This document shows positions 11,501-26,100 of a DNA stretch of 64,000 nt, one piece after another. The DNA comes from Phallusia mammillata. Taxonomy: Eukaryota; Chordata; Ascidiacea; Phlebobranchia; Ascidiidae. A program made the position numbers and the translations under genes. Position 1 is the first letter of the stretch. Every line of letters begins with the position of its first letter. Where the stretch lies: contig QLIY01000335.1 in NCBI GenBank assembly GCA_003260075.1, forward strand, positions 90,774-154,773, written 5' to 3'. The notes under the pieces are model-generated. The model did no database searches and was not told where the DNA came from. It worked only from the letters and a program-made list of their open reading frames with translations.

Positions 11501-14500
11501 TGCAATTTATTTTAATCAAACCTCTATTACAAATGCCATTGACACTTTTACAACTTAATTGCCGATCAAATACAGTCTTAAAAAATGTTAAAATCACTGT
11601 TAAAGATGGTGGATAAATGTTTGCTTGCCTTGTATCATTAATCTTCTTAATACTTTTGTGTGAAAAGTTAAATTACTTTGCAAGAAGCTTATGACATTAT
11701 CTTTTGTTGAGATTGGTCCATTGTTTTGTTCTTTCTTTATTTTGTGTTGTATGTTTGTTTTGAGTTTGTGAGTGCTGCTCTGAGTTTGTGAGTGAAGTCT
11801 AAATTATAATATTTTTTGATAACAGTGACAGTGATGTCATTGAATCAAATTGTGTTTAACAATATCATTTTTTTAATGGTCCATTGGTGCTATATAGAAA
11901 TCATGACTGAAAAATAAACATTTTTTGTTTCATCAAAATCAATTTTTATATCATAATCACCAAAGCCAGCTTTATTGGTTCAAAAAATACATGTATATCC
12001 TAAAAATTTTGGACAAGCAGCTCCATTTTAATGAAACTATAACTTTTCTAAATCAGATTTCTTCTTCCATTATCTAAAGTCTAAATGTTAATGGCATGAG
12101 CAAAATTTAGATGAAAAGCATGTCACGTTTTACATCTTTTTTGACTGTTGTTTTCCCCATTAATCTTATGAGCAGATCAGTGTATAGTGTTGCAAATGTA
12201 GATTTATTTAAGTAATGCTTTGTCAACCAATGAACCAAGTTAATATTTAACATTTTAATGGTCTTTGCACGCTTAATGCACAGTATGTCGTGACATACCA
12301 ACGCCTTTGTGTTCTCTCAAATATTTGCTGAAAAAACAGAAACTGGAGTTTCCACCCAGCATGAATCTTTGCAACTAAAAATACTTACTTCATGTTTACT
12401 TTAAATTATGCCACAACTTTAAGCAGTATTTTATCTTTTTCTTTAATTTGTTTGTTATAACTTTATTATACGTTTGTCTTATTTATTTGTGTAAAGAGGG
12501 TGGGGCTCAACAAAAACAACTAAATGCTTAATTTACTTTGTTTGTTGGACAAAGAAATTGTGATGTAGTGTTTTAAAGATTGTGTTACATGAAAAAAATA
12601 GTATGGAATATATGCATATGTATATTGGCAGTGACTGAGGTAAAAAATTTCAAGCATTTTTTTTCTTAAATGATTAAGTCATACCATCACCAGTGATGTA
12701 AATAGCTAAAACAGTCAATCCTAACATACAAATACTTTAAAAAAAATTTTTTAGGCATTAGTCTACTTGAGGTTTTGTAAGTTTATTGTCACAAAAGATA
12801 AAAACAATACTCAAAACAGTAAATCTTTGTCCGAAAGATTAATCTGCTGGTTGTTTTGTCCTTCGGAATAAATTGACAGAAACAAATAGGGGTTACGTGA
12901 CTTTGTTGTTGGACAAATAAAGCTATCCGACGACTAATCAAGCAGTATTTGAACAGTAATCCTATACTTGTATTGGGGGATTTCAATGCATGTATGTTTA
13001 GGTTTATGGCTGCAAAGTTCTCTTTAGCACCTGTTTACAAAGAACTTGTATGTATGGAACTAATTGTTGTGTTTTACAACTTTGCAGTTGTGTTTTATTT
13101 TCTTTGTTGTAAAATCAAAACAAATACTGTATATTTAGGTGGAAAAATACATTTATTGGGGTCCTACTTGCTTCTAAGCATATCTATGTATCCTCTTTCA
13201 CTTATTGTCGTTAGTAAAGGGGACACATATTGGTGTTAGTTTTTTTTCTATCTTTTTGTCTTATGCTGGTTTGTACCCCTATTTTGTCAAATATGTGTGC
13301 TTTAAACTTTTCAATTATTACTGCCCCCCCCCCGGTAGGTATATACAAGCCTACTTTATTTTATTATCATTTTGGAAATACATTTGTAATTTTTTATTTT
13401 TGACCTAGCTATGTAGCTTCTCAAAGGATTTACATTTCCAATGACTTATATATTACAAACTATGTCCCCAAAGGGCTTGCCCTTATAAAAGATAAAAGAT
13501 GTTAAAAATGTGTTGAAGTGCGACTATTATTGTGGTGTTGTTGACAACAGTTTGGGCAACTCCTTATACTCCATGTTTGCTTTAATGCCACAATATTGGA
13601 TATGAAGTGTGCTTATAACCCCTTCAATCCCCACATCAAGTAGACTAGAGGTTGTTAATCAGAATAAGTTTGACAAGCTTTGGCTGTCAATTTTAGCAAG
13701 TAGAAATTGTTATGAGGGTGTCGGATACACAAGCTTTGGGATAAAAAAAATTATCTGCCAAAAGGTAAACAAACGCAACCAACAGATACACATTATTACC
13801 CCCCCCCCCACTTATTGTCGTTAGTAAAGGGGACACATATTGGTGTTAGTTTTTTTCTATCTGTTTGTCTTATGCTGGTTTGTCCCCATATTTTGTCAAA
13901 TATGTGTGCTTTAAAATTTTCAATTATTACTTTGGTAGGTATATACAAGCCTACTTTATTTTATTATCATTTTGGAAATACTTTTCATACCGTGAATAAG
14001 GCGAGAAAACATGTGTTTCTACCTTTTAATAACAGTGACTCTTGTGTCTAGATTTATCAAGTTGCAACTTTTCTAAAAACAAAAACAGCTGAAGCACCCA
14101 AATGTGCTTTTGTTTGTGGCCCTCTTCAAGTAACCATGTAACTCCTGTGACCCCCTTAAAAAAGAAAATGGCCACCCGTGTTGGAATTCGGTACTAATTT
14201 CGGCTTTAAGCAGGTCGAAAAGAGTAAACAAGAATCCGTTATCATGAACCTCAAATAGGCAAATCTAAAAAACCTCAATATAGGCAAATATTATGTGAAA
14301 TAGTCGATTAAATTAGGAATAAAGGTATTTGCAACACAAGCTTAATTATGCGCATTAAAAAAAGAAAATGGATTTTTGTTGGTGTTTCTGGTGAATATAC
14401 ACCTGTGGCCCCCAAGAACACAGCTCGTGGCCCCTGCTTGAGAACCACTGCAATAAACCATGAACCAGACTTAAGTTAGTTCAAGATTTTCTAAAATTCT

Positions 14501-17500
14501 AGTTTATTTTTTGTTACCAGTACTTGGCTCTACCATTTTGTCTGGTGTTCTGTTGTTTACCAGAAAATAAAATGTCTTATAATTGTGTGCATACAAGTTT
14601 GGTGCTTGGATGTTTTAATTCTGGGGCTTGATTTAGGAGGCATAAAACACAGCAGTCTGCTAACATGTTTGTACATTTTAATTTACATAATAGCTCTCGT
14701 TTTGTGTAACATGTACTTGTATGTACACATGATTTTGAATCTTGTTTACTGGGTGTGGATTTTGATTTTGGAAAAACAAGTCTTTCTATGCCTTATGACT
14801 GCACTACTAACTGTTACTTTAAAGCTAAATGCCAAATTTTTTGAGCGGTTTTAAGGGCAGAAGCTTATCTAGGTTTTTGTGGAATTAATTTGTTATACCC
14901 CCCCCCCCACTAACTGTTACTTTAAAGCTAAATGCCAAATTTTTTGAGCGGTTTTAGGGGTAGGTTTTTGTGGAATTAATTTGTTATATGGGCCATAACT
15001 TTAGTCACACAGTAACAAAAAGTTTGATATATGTTAAATTCTAAACTCATAGTCTGATTTTATGTGACCCTGTCCACCTCTATAACTTTCCATGCTAATT
15101 TTTACAAAACATATTCAATTGCCACTTGCACTGTTTTTACCAGTCGTGTTATACTCACAGTTTGCTAAACCACTCTCTGGTGAGCTCCTGTAATATAATA
15201 CGGTGTAGCTGCAAAATGTTCAATCATGATCCACCAATTGTGCCCTCCACTCTTTTGTGCTCCAAAACATTTTAGCGAGGCACAGCTATTTTGAGCTTGG
15301 TGATTATGTTAGTGCTATTATGTCGCTATGTGTTCTTTCACCACGCGAAATAAACTTATCTCAATGTTTTTGGTGGTATTTGTTCATTACCACATTGTTT
15401 CCTTTCTTCAGGCAAAATTGAAAACACACATTCAAAACCCGAACGCTGTGGAGCTCGTACATTTTCTCTTTCAACCGCTGGGAATGATCGTCAGCGCATC
15501 AGGAAAGGACCTCCCTCGATCGGTCCAGTGTCCTTTACTCAACAGAGAAGCGATTGACTTCCTGCTCAACTGTACAACTTCTATGGAGAATGCTCTCTGG
15601 CAGGACTTGGGTGATTATTGGAACAAATGCAAGTGAGTAAAAAGATGATGCAACAAACCGAAAATATAGTTGTTTCTTCAAAGCAGGGGCGTAATAGAAT
15701 TGTTGCCCAGAAGTGTGATGCGTAAGTTTGGTTTGCAACAAAAATTCAGAACCCAGTAGGAAAGATGAAGGAAAAAAACATCAGTTTTTTTCAAATATTA
15801 CATCGAAAGCTTACGCCGAGTCACTGGCCTAAGTACATAAGCAATAGGAGTTTGTTTTTTATTTCATTTTAACATGAGTATTTTTCTGTATTCCATGGTT
15901 TTAGCCCTGCTGTTGGCAAAATCACTTTTAAACATTTGAAACCTGGTGGAACGAAAATGTTAAACTAGAAAAACGCAAATGCGAGTTGATATTTTTCATG
16001 AGAACAAGACTGTTTTATTTTAGTGGTAGGTATGTTATCATTTACACACACATTGCAAAATATTTACTCAATTTTGCGATGAACCCCAATGCACCCTTTT
16101 GCATCTGTGCACCCCTGTGACTGTTGTGGTTCACCTTGGGGTTCACCTCACACACTGGTTGTTCAAAAACGCTGATTTGTATGAAGTTGTAGTTGGTAGA
16201 TTTAAACACTAATAACAATCACTGCATATATTAGGCCAGGAAAAGCTCTTCAAGTACAGTTTATGGCAAACATTAACTAAAATAAATGGAAACCCATTTT
16301 CAGTTTGCTTTATACTAAGCCTTCGAGCTCAATATTTGAAATAATAACCACAATCTTTGCGCTTTCATTTGTCTCCATCTATTCCTTGGAAAACCCGTAA
16401 ATTGCGGTACAACTGTTGCCTTTCACTGTGATGTCATAATGATATATTGTCCATAAAAACACATCTGGGGTAATTCCAGTCCATAAGTCAAGTGTGTGGT
16501 TTTCTAGGTGCAAAAATATCCTCCTCGGCGCGGGGGATTGTAAATATGTAAACATTGTTGTTCAAATGAGGTTAATTTAAAAAAGAGTTTTAAAACCAAG
16601 CGTTGCCTTGGTAGGAATTTAGATACAGTTGTGAAAGTTTGGTAAAAAATGAATAAGTTTCATGCTATTTTGTTCGAACTTTGGTTCCTAGTAAACCCAT
16701 TGTTGGCTTGTTAGCTGCATACACTGTTTAGATCTATAAGGTATCATCAGTGCAGCTGGTTACAAAGCATAGCCTGTATTGGCTACTGTAACCATCTAAC
16801 GGCCCTCCAGTTTGTAGGGAGGATTTATTGCTTTCATGCTTTCACATTGTTGACTCGAATTTCGGTTTTGGTTTCTTTGCATTTAAACAACTATAGTCGG
16901 CGGTATGACATGTAAAATTTAATGTTGCTAACGTAAGCAGTTGGTGGTACTTATGTTAGCAACATTAAATTTTGGTGGGTGGTTTCCCCCCCCCCCAAAC
17001 AACTATAGTCGGCGGTATGACATGTAAAATTTAATGTTGCTAACATAAGCAGTTGGTTGTACTTATGTTAGCAACATTAAATTTTGGTGGGTGGTTTGTT
17101 TAAAAGAACTATAGCAAAAGCGAAATTGTGTCTTGAAGCTGAAATTTGTTAACGTAACTTTGCTTGTAATATACATATCTCTAACTTGGACCACTGGACG
17201 TCATTTAGCTTATTCCAAAACTATACTAACATAGATGAGTGCTTTAAGCTCTGACATATAGCAACAGAAATAACCAAGAAAATAATTTTTGTTCTGCAGC
17301 CACATATGGCATTCGAAAATGACCGTATTAAGTGTAATATTATGCAAAAATGTAGGTTCTTTCGTATCAAATCCGTCGTTTCAGCCTTATGCCGCACAGT
17401 TTGTTTTGTCCAGGAGTTTAACACAAAATTAGACCAAAAACGCCTTTATCTTTATTTACAATTGACCGTTTTCATTCCAATCTACTTTACGATGTTTGAA

Positions 17501-20500
17501 TCCGCTAAAAAATGTCCAACACGACACTCGCCCCTTTTAGTTCTACGTCGACGATTGGGCAAAATTGGAAGAGCGTGTATTTTGTTTTGCCAATCGTCAA
17601 TTGTAGTTGTCAAATGCAGAAAAACACTCCTATACGTTACAATTACCATGACCGCTAATTGACTGCTGACTGGTACTTCGGCTTTGTTGTTTCAAAAATA
17701 TGTAAACACATTTTAAGTCCGTTTTCTATGGAAGGAATATATTTTAAGCCAATATGCTTGTTGTGGATGCTTTCTTTATTCTTACTTAACAATGGACTGG
17801 TCCACGATATTCGTTTTATTGAACTGGTGGTCCATGGCCTAAAATGAGTTGAGAACCACTGCCCTAATGTATTTACTCAAACACACGTATCAGTGTTTAA
17901 ACCCCCCAAGTGTATGTTACGTAACACAGTGTTTAAACTGACTCTACAGATAACTTACTGCCTCGGGGCAACGCGTGTACGTCACTATTCCAATCAGCGC
18001 CCTGAACACGTTGTATTTCATAACGACCCTAATGGTCTGACGTATCTAGTCACCAACGGTCGCTCTCCACGTGTGGATTGGCCAATTTCAATATGCAACT
18101 AAATGTTTCGACCACAATTAATACCAGAACTGTAAGTCGGGCCGGGTTCGGGCTTTGTTTTAGCAAATGGACTTGATTCGGGCGTAACTTCATATTCGGT
18201 GGCGGATTTGTTTTGAAACATATCAATTACTTAGCTCAGTAGCTTGTTGCTGGATAGCCATTGTCTATAATTGTCCATTGTGTATGCCTTCTTTATTACA
18301 GGCCTGTCAGTCAAACTTTTGGCCAATTCGGGCATCTCAAAAACGATTCGGGTTTGGGCGGATACAGACTATAATTTCGCGCCCGTTTACAACTCCGGTT
18401 TACTCCTGAGTTAGTTATGATAACCCAAGACAATGCCCAGAAAACTACTACAGTGTATAAAAAACGTCTCGTTGTATCGGATTGACATGTGTTTCATATG
18501 TGATTAAATACTGATTTTTACAGATTACCCATCAAGCGCAGTTACACGTGTATTTTACGCTGGTTATGTACGGTACACCAAAATTTAGCTTTCAAGTTGA
18601 TGTCCACAAGATAAGTTTAGGCTGAATATTTTGTGACAAATAACGACCCAAATGTTTGTTAAACCTTCGAATCCCCATATATACGCAGTTGGTGTATTTG
18701 GGCGTTATAATAAGCATTATTAACAAAATATTGTCCAGTGCACAAAATTAGTGCTAATTTACTAAACAACTGTGTTATAGATTCATCACAAATTAGTGTT
18801 TTAGCTACTTTTTCCTTCGTACAAAGGTTTGTTAAAGTAAATATTTGATCAAATGCCTTTTATCTCTTAGTGGGGCCTTATACGTGGTGCAAAGAACGTA
18901 CATGCGACATACCACATCTCTTAACGCATAGACGAATTATAGTGTAATGTTTGTTCGCCATGAGCTGTGTACTGAAGGTAGGGACCTCTCACGAGTTTGT
19001 ACTAAACCTGTGGAATTCGACAAGTAAATGTTTGGTCAGCTATGCGACTGTCGTGCCAATAAAAATTCCCTACCTTTTTCTCTTATGTATGTTTTGTACA
19101 GCGCGCTTTTGCCCTTTGCGACCTTTTCTCTATATTGTCTTTCTTGGGGGTTTAGGGAATGTTGAGCGTTAAAGTGAAACTAAATGCAAGATGTGTACAT
19201 TCGGCCTTTACGTGACTGATGTATTGTTAACTCCAATATTAAACATGTCGAATTTGTGTTTTTTGTTGTAGGAAAAATAACAAAGAATCAACCTATACAG
19301 TGAACCTCGGTTAATCCGGACACTTTTGGACCAAAAAATGTACGGATTAGGCGAAGATCCGGATTAACCGATGTCGATTACTTTAGATTTTGCCACATTA
19401 CAAATCATTTGTACTTCAAGTCCCCCCCCCCCCCCCCCCACTTCAAGTTTTGTGTGGATTAGGCGAAGATCCAGATTGATCGAATCCGGTTTAACCGAGG
19501 TTTTCTGTATATATTGTTGTTTTTGTGTTATTTTTGCTACAACGAGAAACCACGCTTGGAATTTAACAACGACACAAACCATTACTATGACCAATATTTT
19601 AAAAATAGTATTTCCAAAAATGTTTTTTTGAACTTCCCATTTAAAAAAATTATTAATTTAATTTGTTTCCAATCGAAAATCCTTACATCAAACCTTTATC
19701 ACACATTTAAATAAACAAACTCAGCTAATCACTAGTTTAGGTGTATTTTACCAATTGTTCCGCTTTTTGTAAAACCGAATCCGTATTTCCGCAGAGCCGA
19801 TTTTCCGCGCGATGTCTACTTCGCTCCGTATGTTCCGCAATTCACATCAGGTTGGGAACCTCCGCCTCTTCCGCACATGGAAGGTGAAGTGTCAGGGCTT
19901 GCTGCTGCCATAGCTGGACAAGCCGATCATGTACACAAAGCGGAAAAGCAATGGATGGCTAACGGTGGAAGGGTCAGTATTTGTTGTTGAAAATAAAACG
20001 ATTTGATAGTCACCAATGCTGTGTTACTCACTGCCCTAGTGTATCTGTTAACCCAGTGGTTCTTAAACTTTGGCCACTTGGCTAACTAAAGGTTTTTTTT
20101 TAACTCCTTGGAGAAAATTTGTAGCAGGGGGTAGCTGTGAATAAAAAAACTTCCCCCCCCCCCCAGTGGTTCTTAAACTTTGGCCACTTGGCTAACTAAA
20201 GGTTTTTTTTAACTCCTGGGAGAAAATTTGTAGCAGGGGGGTAGCTGTGAATAAAAAAACTTAAAAAAAATAATTTTGTTTGTTTCACAAGTATAAAATG
20301 TGCCACTAGGAATGTAACTGCAGTGACTGGTATCTTTTTTGGTGATTTATGATTTTTTTGGTAAATGGCGTTTTTTTGGTTTGTATGAGGGGGATATTAA
20401 AAAAAAACTTTGATAGCCACTGTGCTAACCAATGTTTAAACCGTTAAGTGTTGCACTATTTCTGCTTCCATGCTGTTGTCAATAGTCAGCTTACCAAAAA

Positions 20501-23052
20501 CGTAACGCAATGAAAACAATATTACTGTGTTTCCATGTCGAAAGTTTGGGCCATTTGACCATATTTGGAAGTGATAAACATAACGCAGCATTGTTACTTG
20601 GTACAGAGCGCCTTACGATTTTTTTCGGCCGGGTGAAAAATGTTTTTGTACGTTTGTGAGTTGCGTTTTCTTGTGCTATACAGCAACACACAACTTAAAG
20701 TATAACGTTGCGTTTGGTTTTAGTCTTTCTGCATTCTCATATAGTATCATGACCACTGGTTGAGTTCAGCAAATTAATTTAGGTAAGACAGTGAGGTGAT
20801 TGGATTTATCATTTTTTCTGTTGTATAGTTGGAGGACGCTCTGCACCCGTTGCCGCCTGTCGCACCACCGCCACACAACGGTGAAATGTTGACCAGGAAG
20901 GCCAGTATGGCGTCACCTAACGGAAAAGAGGCGTCGCAGGCGTTCAAGCAACACGTCAAGAGTCACGTGGCCAGGTGGGTTGTCGTTTTGAATCAAATGA
21001 CAACTTAGTAATGGGTTTTATAAGCTGGTATCTTATTTGTCATTTTTAATTATGTGGCCACACTTAGTTATACAGTACAACAAAAAATCACAGTACTCCA
21101 GGCCTGTAAAAGGCGTCATACCGAATCAGCCGGTCACCAAGCATAATGGCAAGGCGTAGGCTACAAAAATCTAGTCTGCGGTGGGATTCGAACCCACGAC
21201 AGGAGTCTTTCTGGGATTCGCGCTCTGCCAACCGAGCTACACAGGCTCAGTGGTAAACCTGTCGAAACAATACAGCGAATTGCTTTCCTGGCCAAATAGC
21301 TTTGTTATAATATGGTAATGCAAAACTAGCTGGTATATGTTAAAGATTGATGTAACCCTGGCCTAGGCTTAAAAGCAGTGTTTATTTTTTATCCTAGGGC
21401 GTACCTATGAAATCAACAAAACCGTTAAAACGAATGTGAAAAAATAGCCATAAAGTATATGAATGAAATCGTGAAGATTAACTTTTATTTACTTTAGGGT
21501 CTAAAATTTGTAAACCAAACTAAATTTGCACGTGTTAAACTATATTCACTAAAGTTTGCTCTTCCCCAAAAAAGCTTAATAATACCAAGCCAATATCATT
21601 CATTGACACTAGGGCTAAAGCTAAACGATAAGTGATGTGTTTCATGATACACCAATAAATTTGTTTCGATTAACTCAGGGTTAAAATTATTTTCATAATT
21701 AAAATTTTGGCATTAACAGTTGTTTTCTAGCATCGGCATTAAAAATATTTCAATGACCAAGCATTGAATCCCCCCCCCCTTAACAGTTGTTTTCTAGCAT
21801 CGGCATTAAAAATATTTCAATGACCAAACATTCCCCCCCCCCCCTGTAAACCAAACTAAATTTGCACGTGTTAAACTATATTCACTAAAGTTAAGATGAA
21901 CATAAATTCAGCCCCCCCCCCATGATAGCCAGAGCTCGTGGTTTGTTCAGGATGCGGAAGGTAAGGCCGTGAATCGAACCCGTAAAACCCTGTGCGCTTC
22001 AAACCCCCCCCCCTGTTTTCATGACTCATCATTCACAGGAACCAGGAAAGACAGCTTAATCAAAGCAACGCAACATCGTCAACTCGCAAACTGTCCCGAG
22101 CGATGGAAACTTACCAAGCTCGTAACGACCAGGAACTGTCTGTTAACATGGACGACCTACTCACTGTGTTGGATGATAGCCAGAGCTCGTGGTTTGTTCA
22201 GGATGCGGAAGGTAAGGCCGGGAATCGAACCCGTAACCTGTGCACTTCAACGTAAATCTTCAATGCAAAAAGCTAAAATGGATACAATCATACTGCGATC
22301 AGCCCCGAAGCGTACATGCCGTCCAGTGATCACAGCATACTAATGCCAATTATAGTACGCCATGCCCATTGGAGGCTTTGTGCCCAATTAGCGGGTCACC
22401 AAGCATTTCCATAAGGCAAGGCACAGGGAGCCTGCGGTGGGATTCGAACCCACGACAGGAGTCTTTCCGGGACTGGCGCTCTACCGACTGAGCTACGCAG
22501 GAATTCAGGGTCGTCTTGTAGTACAGATCTTTCATTAATCTCAAACTGTATGTTTTTACCACGTCATTCGCCTATAATGTCATAAATTTTACAAACTTAG
22601 TGCCATATAAATAAGCTGTTGATTCCAGTTATGCTGTAATACTGTACCATCAGTTTCGGCATCACACGAGCTATGTGCTTATATTTATTACCGCAACAGT
22701 TTGGTCTGTGATGTCATAAAGCCCACACGTCATTTGCTTTTGCCTAATTAAATCTTTACATTATCTACAGGCGAAAGTGGATACGTACCAGAGCACGTCT
22801 TGCTCCTCTTGTCCTCAGCCACAAACAAATCTCCTCAATCCAGCATCCCTGCATTTTCCATTCCTCCTCCACCAAAGAGTCCAGTCTCTTCCTCATCAGG
22901 AAGTGCTATCGTAAGTTCCATGCTTCATCATGTTACTTTTTTAATGTTGCGTAACAATGACCTTTATGACGTCAACAGTCATCCATTCCTCCGCCTCCTC
23001 CTCCCTCCGCTATCCCTGCTCCTCCTCCTGTTGCTCCTGTCCCCGTCTCTGC

Positions 23053-23111
<59 letters not shown>

Positions 23112-26100
23112 TATTCGGTTTCGGCCGAATCGAAATTTAGCCGATTCGGTACATCACTCACTGAGTATGTGATTAGATATTAAAGTTGTGCTTTATCAAT
23201 TTTAAAAACAAAGGCATTAGGTCGATTAGATCAGGGGTCGGCAACCTTTTTTGCACTGCGGACCGCTTTTGAAATAAAAATTTTACCGCGGACCGGTCAC
23301 CGGTCGACCACTGGATTAGATCATTTGGAAACTAATAAACAAATTTTTTTCATCGGTTTTACAATCGTCTTATTTTCTGTGTAGTTGTTTTTCACCTGTT
23401 TTATCATGTGCACTTCGTAGAGTTGGACGAATTTTAAATAAATAAAAAAATAAAATTCACGAACAACATTTTAAAAGATTACAATTCTATTGACTGCTTA
23501 GTGTACTATCGAATAAGGCAATTGATTTTGTAACGCTTTTATTATGGGTTCCCTTCCCTGAACCCCCCCCCCTTCACCTGTTTTATCATGTGCACTTCGT
23601 AGAGTTGGACGAATTTTAAACAAATAAAAAATTAAAATTCACGAACAACATTTTGAAAGATTACAATTCTATTGACTGCTTAGTGTACTATCGAATCAGG
23701 CAATTGATTTTGTAACGCTTTTATTATGGGTCCCCTTCCCTGAAGACACATATTGATTTTACTCAAATTGTTTGTTTCTTTCTTTTTTTTTCTTCTTTTT
23801 TTTCTTCCCAACGTTTGTCCGACTCGTTTTTCCATCAAATGTTTGATGGATTTGGCTGAAATTTACACAGATGGTAGATATATTCATGTAGATGTGCATC
23901 CCACTTTGTTTTTGTTGATAACCCCAGTATTTACCCCGCTAGCCCCCTAAAATGGGTGAGTTTTTAAACAGTGTCAGAATTGGCTGAAATTTGGATTTCT
24001 TGTATAGTATGCCATTTATAGGTGTCGATTGTTGTGTTCAACCCTGTAGTCCTAACATTTACCCCACAAGCCCCTAAAGTGTAAAACGTATTTGTATGTT
24101 ACTGGGCACCACAAACGAAAGATTTCTTTGGAGCAATAGTGTTACAAGGGCAACCAGTTGTATGTTGCTCGTTGGTGGGTTGCTTGGTGGTCGTTTTTGC
24201 GCCATGGCAGTTAGGGGCTTGTTAACAGCCCTATGACGTCAGAAACATTAACGGTTGTTGCTCAAAACACCTCTAGTGGTCGAAATTTTAAACATTGGCG
24301 GATTGGGCTGAAATTTTGCAGTACTATTGATTGAGTCATTGTGGTTTTTATATATTTTTTAGTTTGTGTGTCGAACCCAATTAGTTGCCCTACTAGCCCC
24401 CTAAAATGGGTCAGTTTTTTAAAACGTTAAATAGGACATACTTCAAACAATATCTGGGGTGAATCTAATTTTATAGTTTGTATTCTACATAGTATTATTA
24501 TTTAAGCCCAGTGCCGATCACTGTGTTTTACCTTACAACACCCGACTTTCTCATGGTTATCTCTTGAATTGCATTATTTTCAACTTTGCATGTGTGGGGA
24601 CCCATGAGTTTTTGCCTGCAGAAACGACTAAAGTTATAAAAGACGATGGCTAATATGGGACCCAATACAAAATAAGCATAGGAAATATATTTATGTTTTA
24701 AAATAGGTTATAGTGTATATGCAAGGGCAATATGTGCTAAGCCACCCTTCTAGTTTAAAACTACGACTGTAGTTGTGTTTATTTAAAAACACATTCTAAA
24801 TCCAAGTGTAAATCCAACTCAACACAAATTAAATAAAAAATAAATATAAATTCAGCTGGGCACAAATTTAATGCTAACAAACCACTCATTACTATTTAAA
24901 CCAGGGGGGGGGGCAATCCAAGTGTAAATCCAACTCAACACAAATTAAATAAAAAAAATATAAATTCACCTGGGCACAAATTTAATGCTAACAAACCACT
25001 CATTACTATTTAAACCACTCTTTTTCGTGTTCAGTGCCCATCACCAGTGTCCAGCTCAAGAAAACTACTCCTCGTGAACAGAAAAGCATGCCACGCAACT
25101 CAGTTAGCTCTGACAGTCTGCAGGAGGAATTGAAACAAAGGGTGGCTTCATCCCAGAAGCAGAGGAATTTCTTTATCCCGAAGAAAAGCCGTAAGTTTTA
25201 GACATAGTGCACATTGTTTCGACCTATACAGTCCTATTAGTGCAGCTGGTGACAAGGTCTAGACCGTATTGGCCAGTATAACCATCGAACGGCACTGTAG
25301 TTTGTTGGGAGTAACAGGCTGAAATGCCATGCCTTACCAGTTCTGTTCGATGCCACAACTGGATATAAACCACAAAGGAAACTGGATCTAAATGGCCATG
25401 TAACTCCTTGGAAACCAAAGTGAAGTCAGCTCAGTGTCACAGTATCAATATAAACGCGCTGAGTCAATAAATGATAAGCTGTAAACAGTGCACACTGTTT
25501 CTACCTATAAGGTCTCGTCAGTACAGCTGGTGACGAGAGATCGACCGTATTGGCTAGTGTAGCCATCCAACAGCACTCCAGTTGGTATAAGTAACAGGCT
25601 AAAAAGCCATGCCTCACGTATTCTGTCCAATGCCACAACAGCATAAAAACAGAGAAAACTACCCTACAATGGCCAAGTAACTGCTTCTGAAATAAAGTAA
25701 ATAAGCAATTTAGTGTTTGACTAATTTATAGACTATAATTTAACATCAAATTCGAAGTTGCTAATGACAAAAGTGTCTGAGTGTTTTTTTGTTTGTTTAG
25801 GGAATGTTTCAAATTTGGAAATTTCTAGGTTGAAATCAGTTACTTATTTAAAACAAATAAATTTCGCTATTAAAGCATCTTCAGTGTCTAAAAAGGCAAC
25901 ACAAAAGAAATGAAAGCTAGACTATTAGTAATGTTTTAAATCAACATGCTGTTAAAAGAGGACGTACAGAAAAAAATTTCAACACTGCTGTAAAATAAAC
26001 ACGTGAAAGGAACTCCAGGCCTTTAAAGGCGTGGTACCGAATCAGCTGGTCTCCCAAGCATTCCCATAAGACAAGGCATAGGCTAGAAAAATCTAGCCTG

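Larger units (their letters stand above)
9949..15411 (+). other. Long EPS8 intron, no gene seen
   Basis: This 5.5-kb stretch is AT-rich, and ORFs on both strands are short and unlike known proteins. A peptide 'ILVLGDFNA' near 12960-12990 resembles the endonuclease motif of LINE elements but has no supporting context. The stretch includes duplications at C runs (13199-13990 and 14803-15000), the right end of an old hAT-like element (about 14453), and an R1 repeat (15130-15360). Confidence 0.5.

Noticed and set aside
12949..12990. LINE endonuclease remnant ('ILVLGDFNA')
   Set aside because: Only nine matching residues, with no further endonuclease or reverse transcriptase sequence around it.
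17306..17662. 118-codon ORF in an EPS8 intron
   Set aside because: No recognisable domain; it lies in DNA whose right side ends like a hAT-type element (about 17862), so probably repeat.
21177..21252. tRNA gene on the minus strand (A and B boxes)
   Set aside because: The anticodon arm does not fold as a tRNA, and the same tRNA-like head is followed by a common body in several other places, so it is a SINE.
21921..22004. Additional SH3 exon of EPS8
   Set aside because: It is a partial copy of the real exon placed upstream of it, bounded by C runs, without an acceptor.
22800..23183. Long polyproline protein reading through the C tract
   Set aside because: The ORF after the tract is repeat DNA; the real coding part is the EPS8 exons 22771-22910 and 22979 onward.
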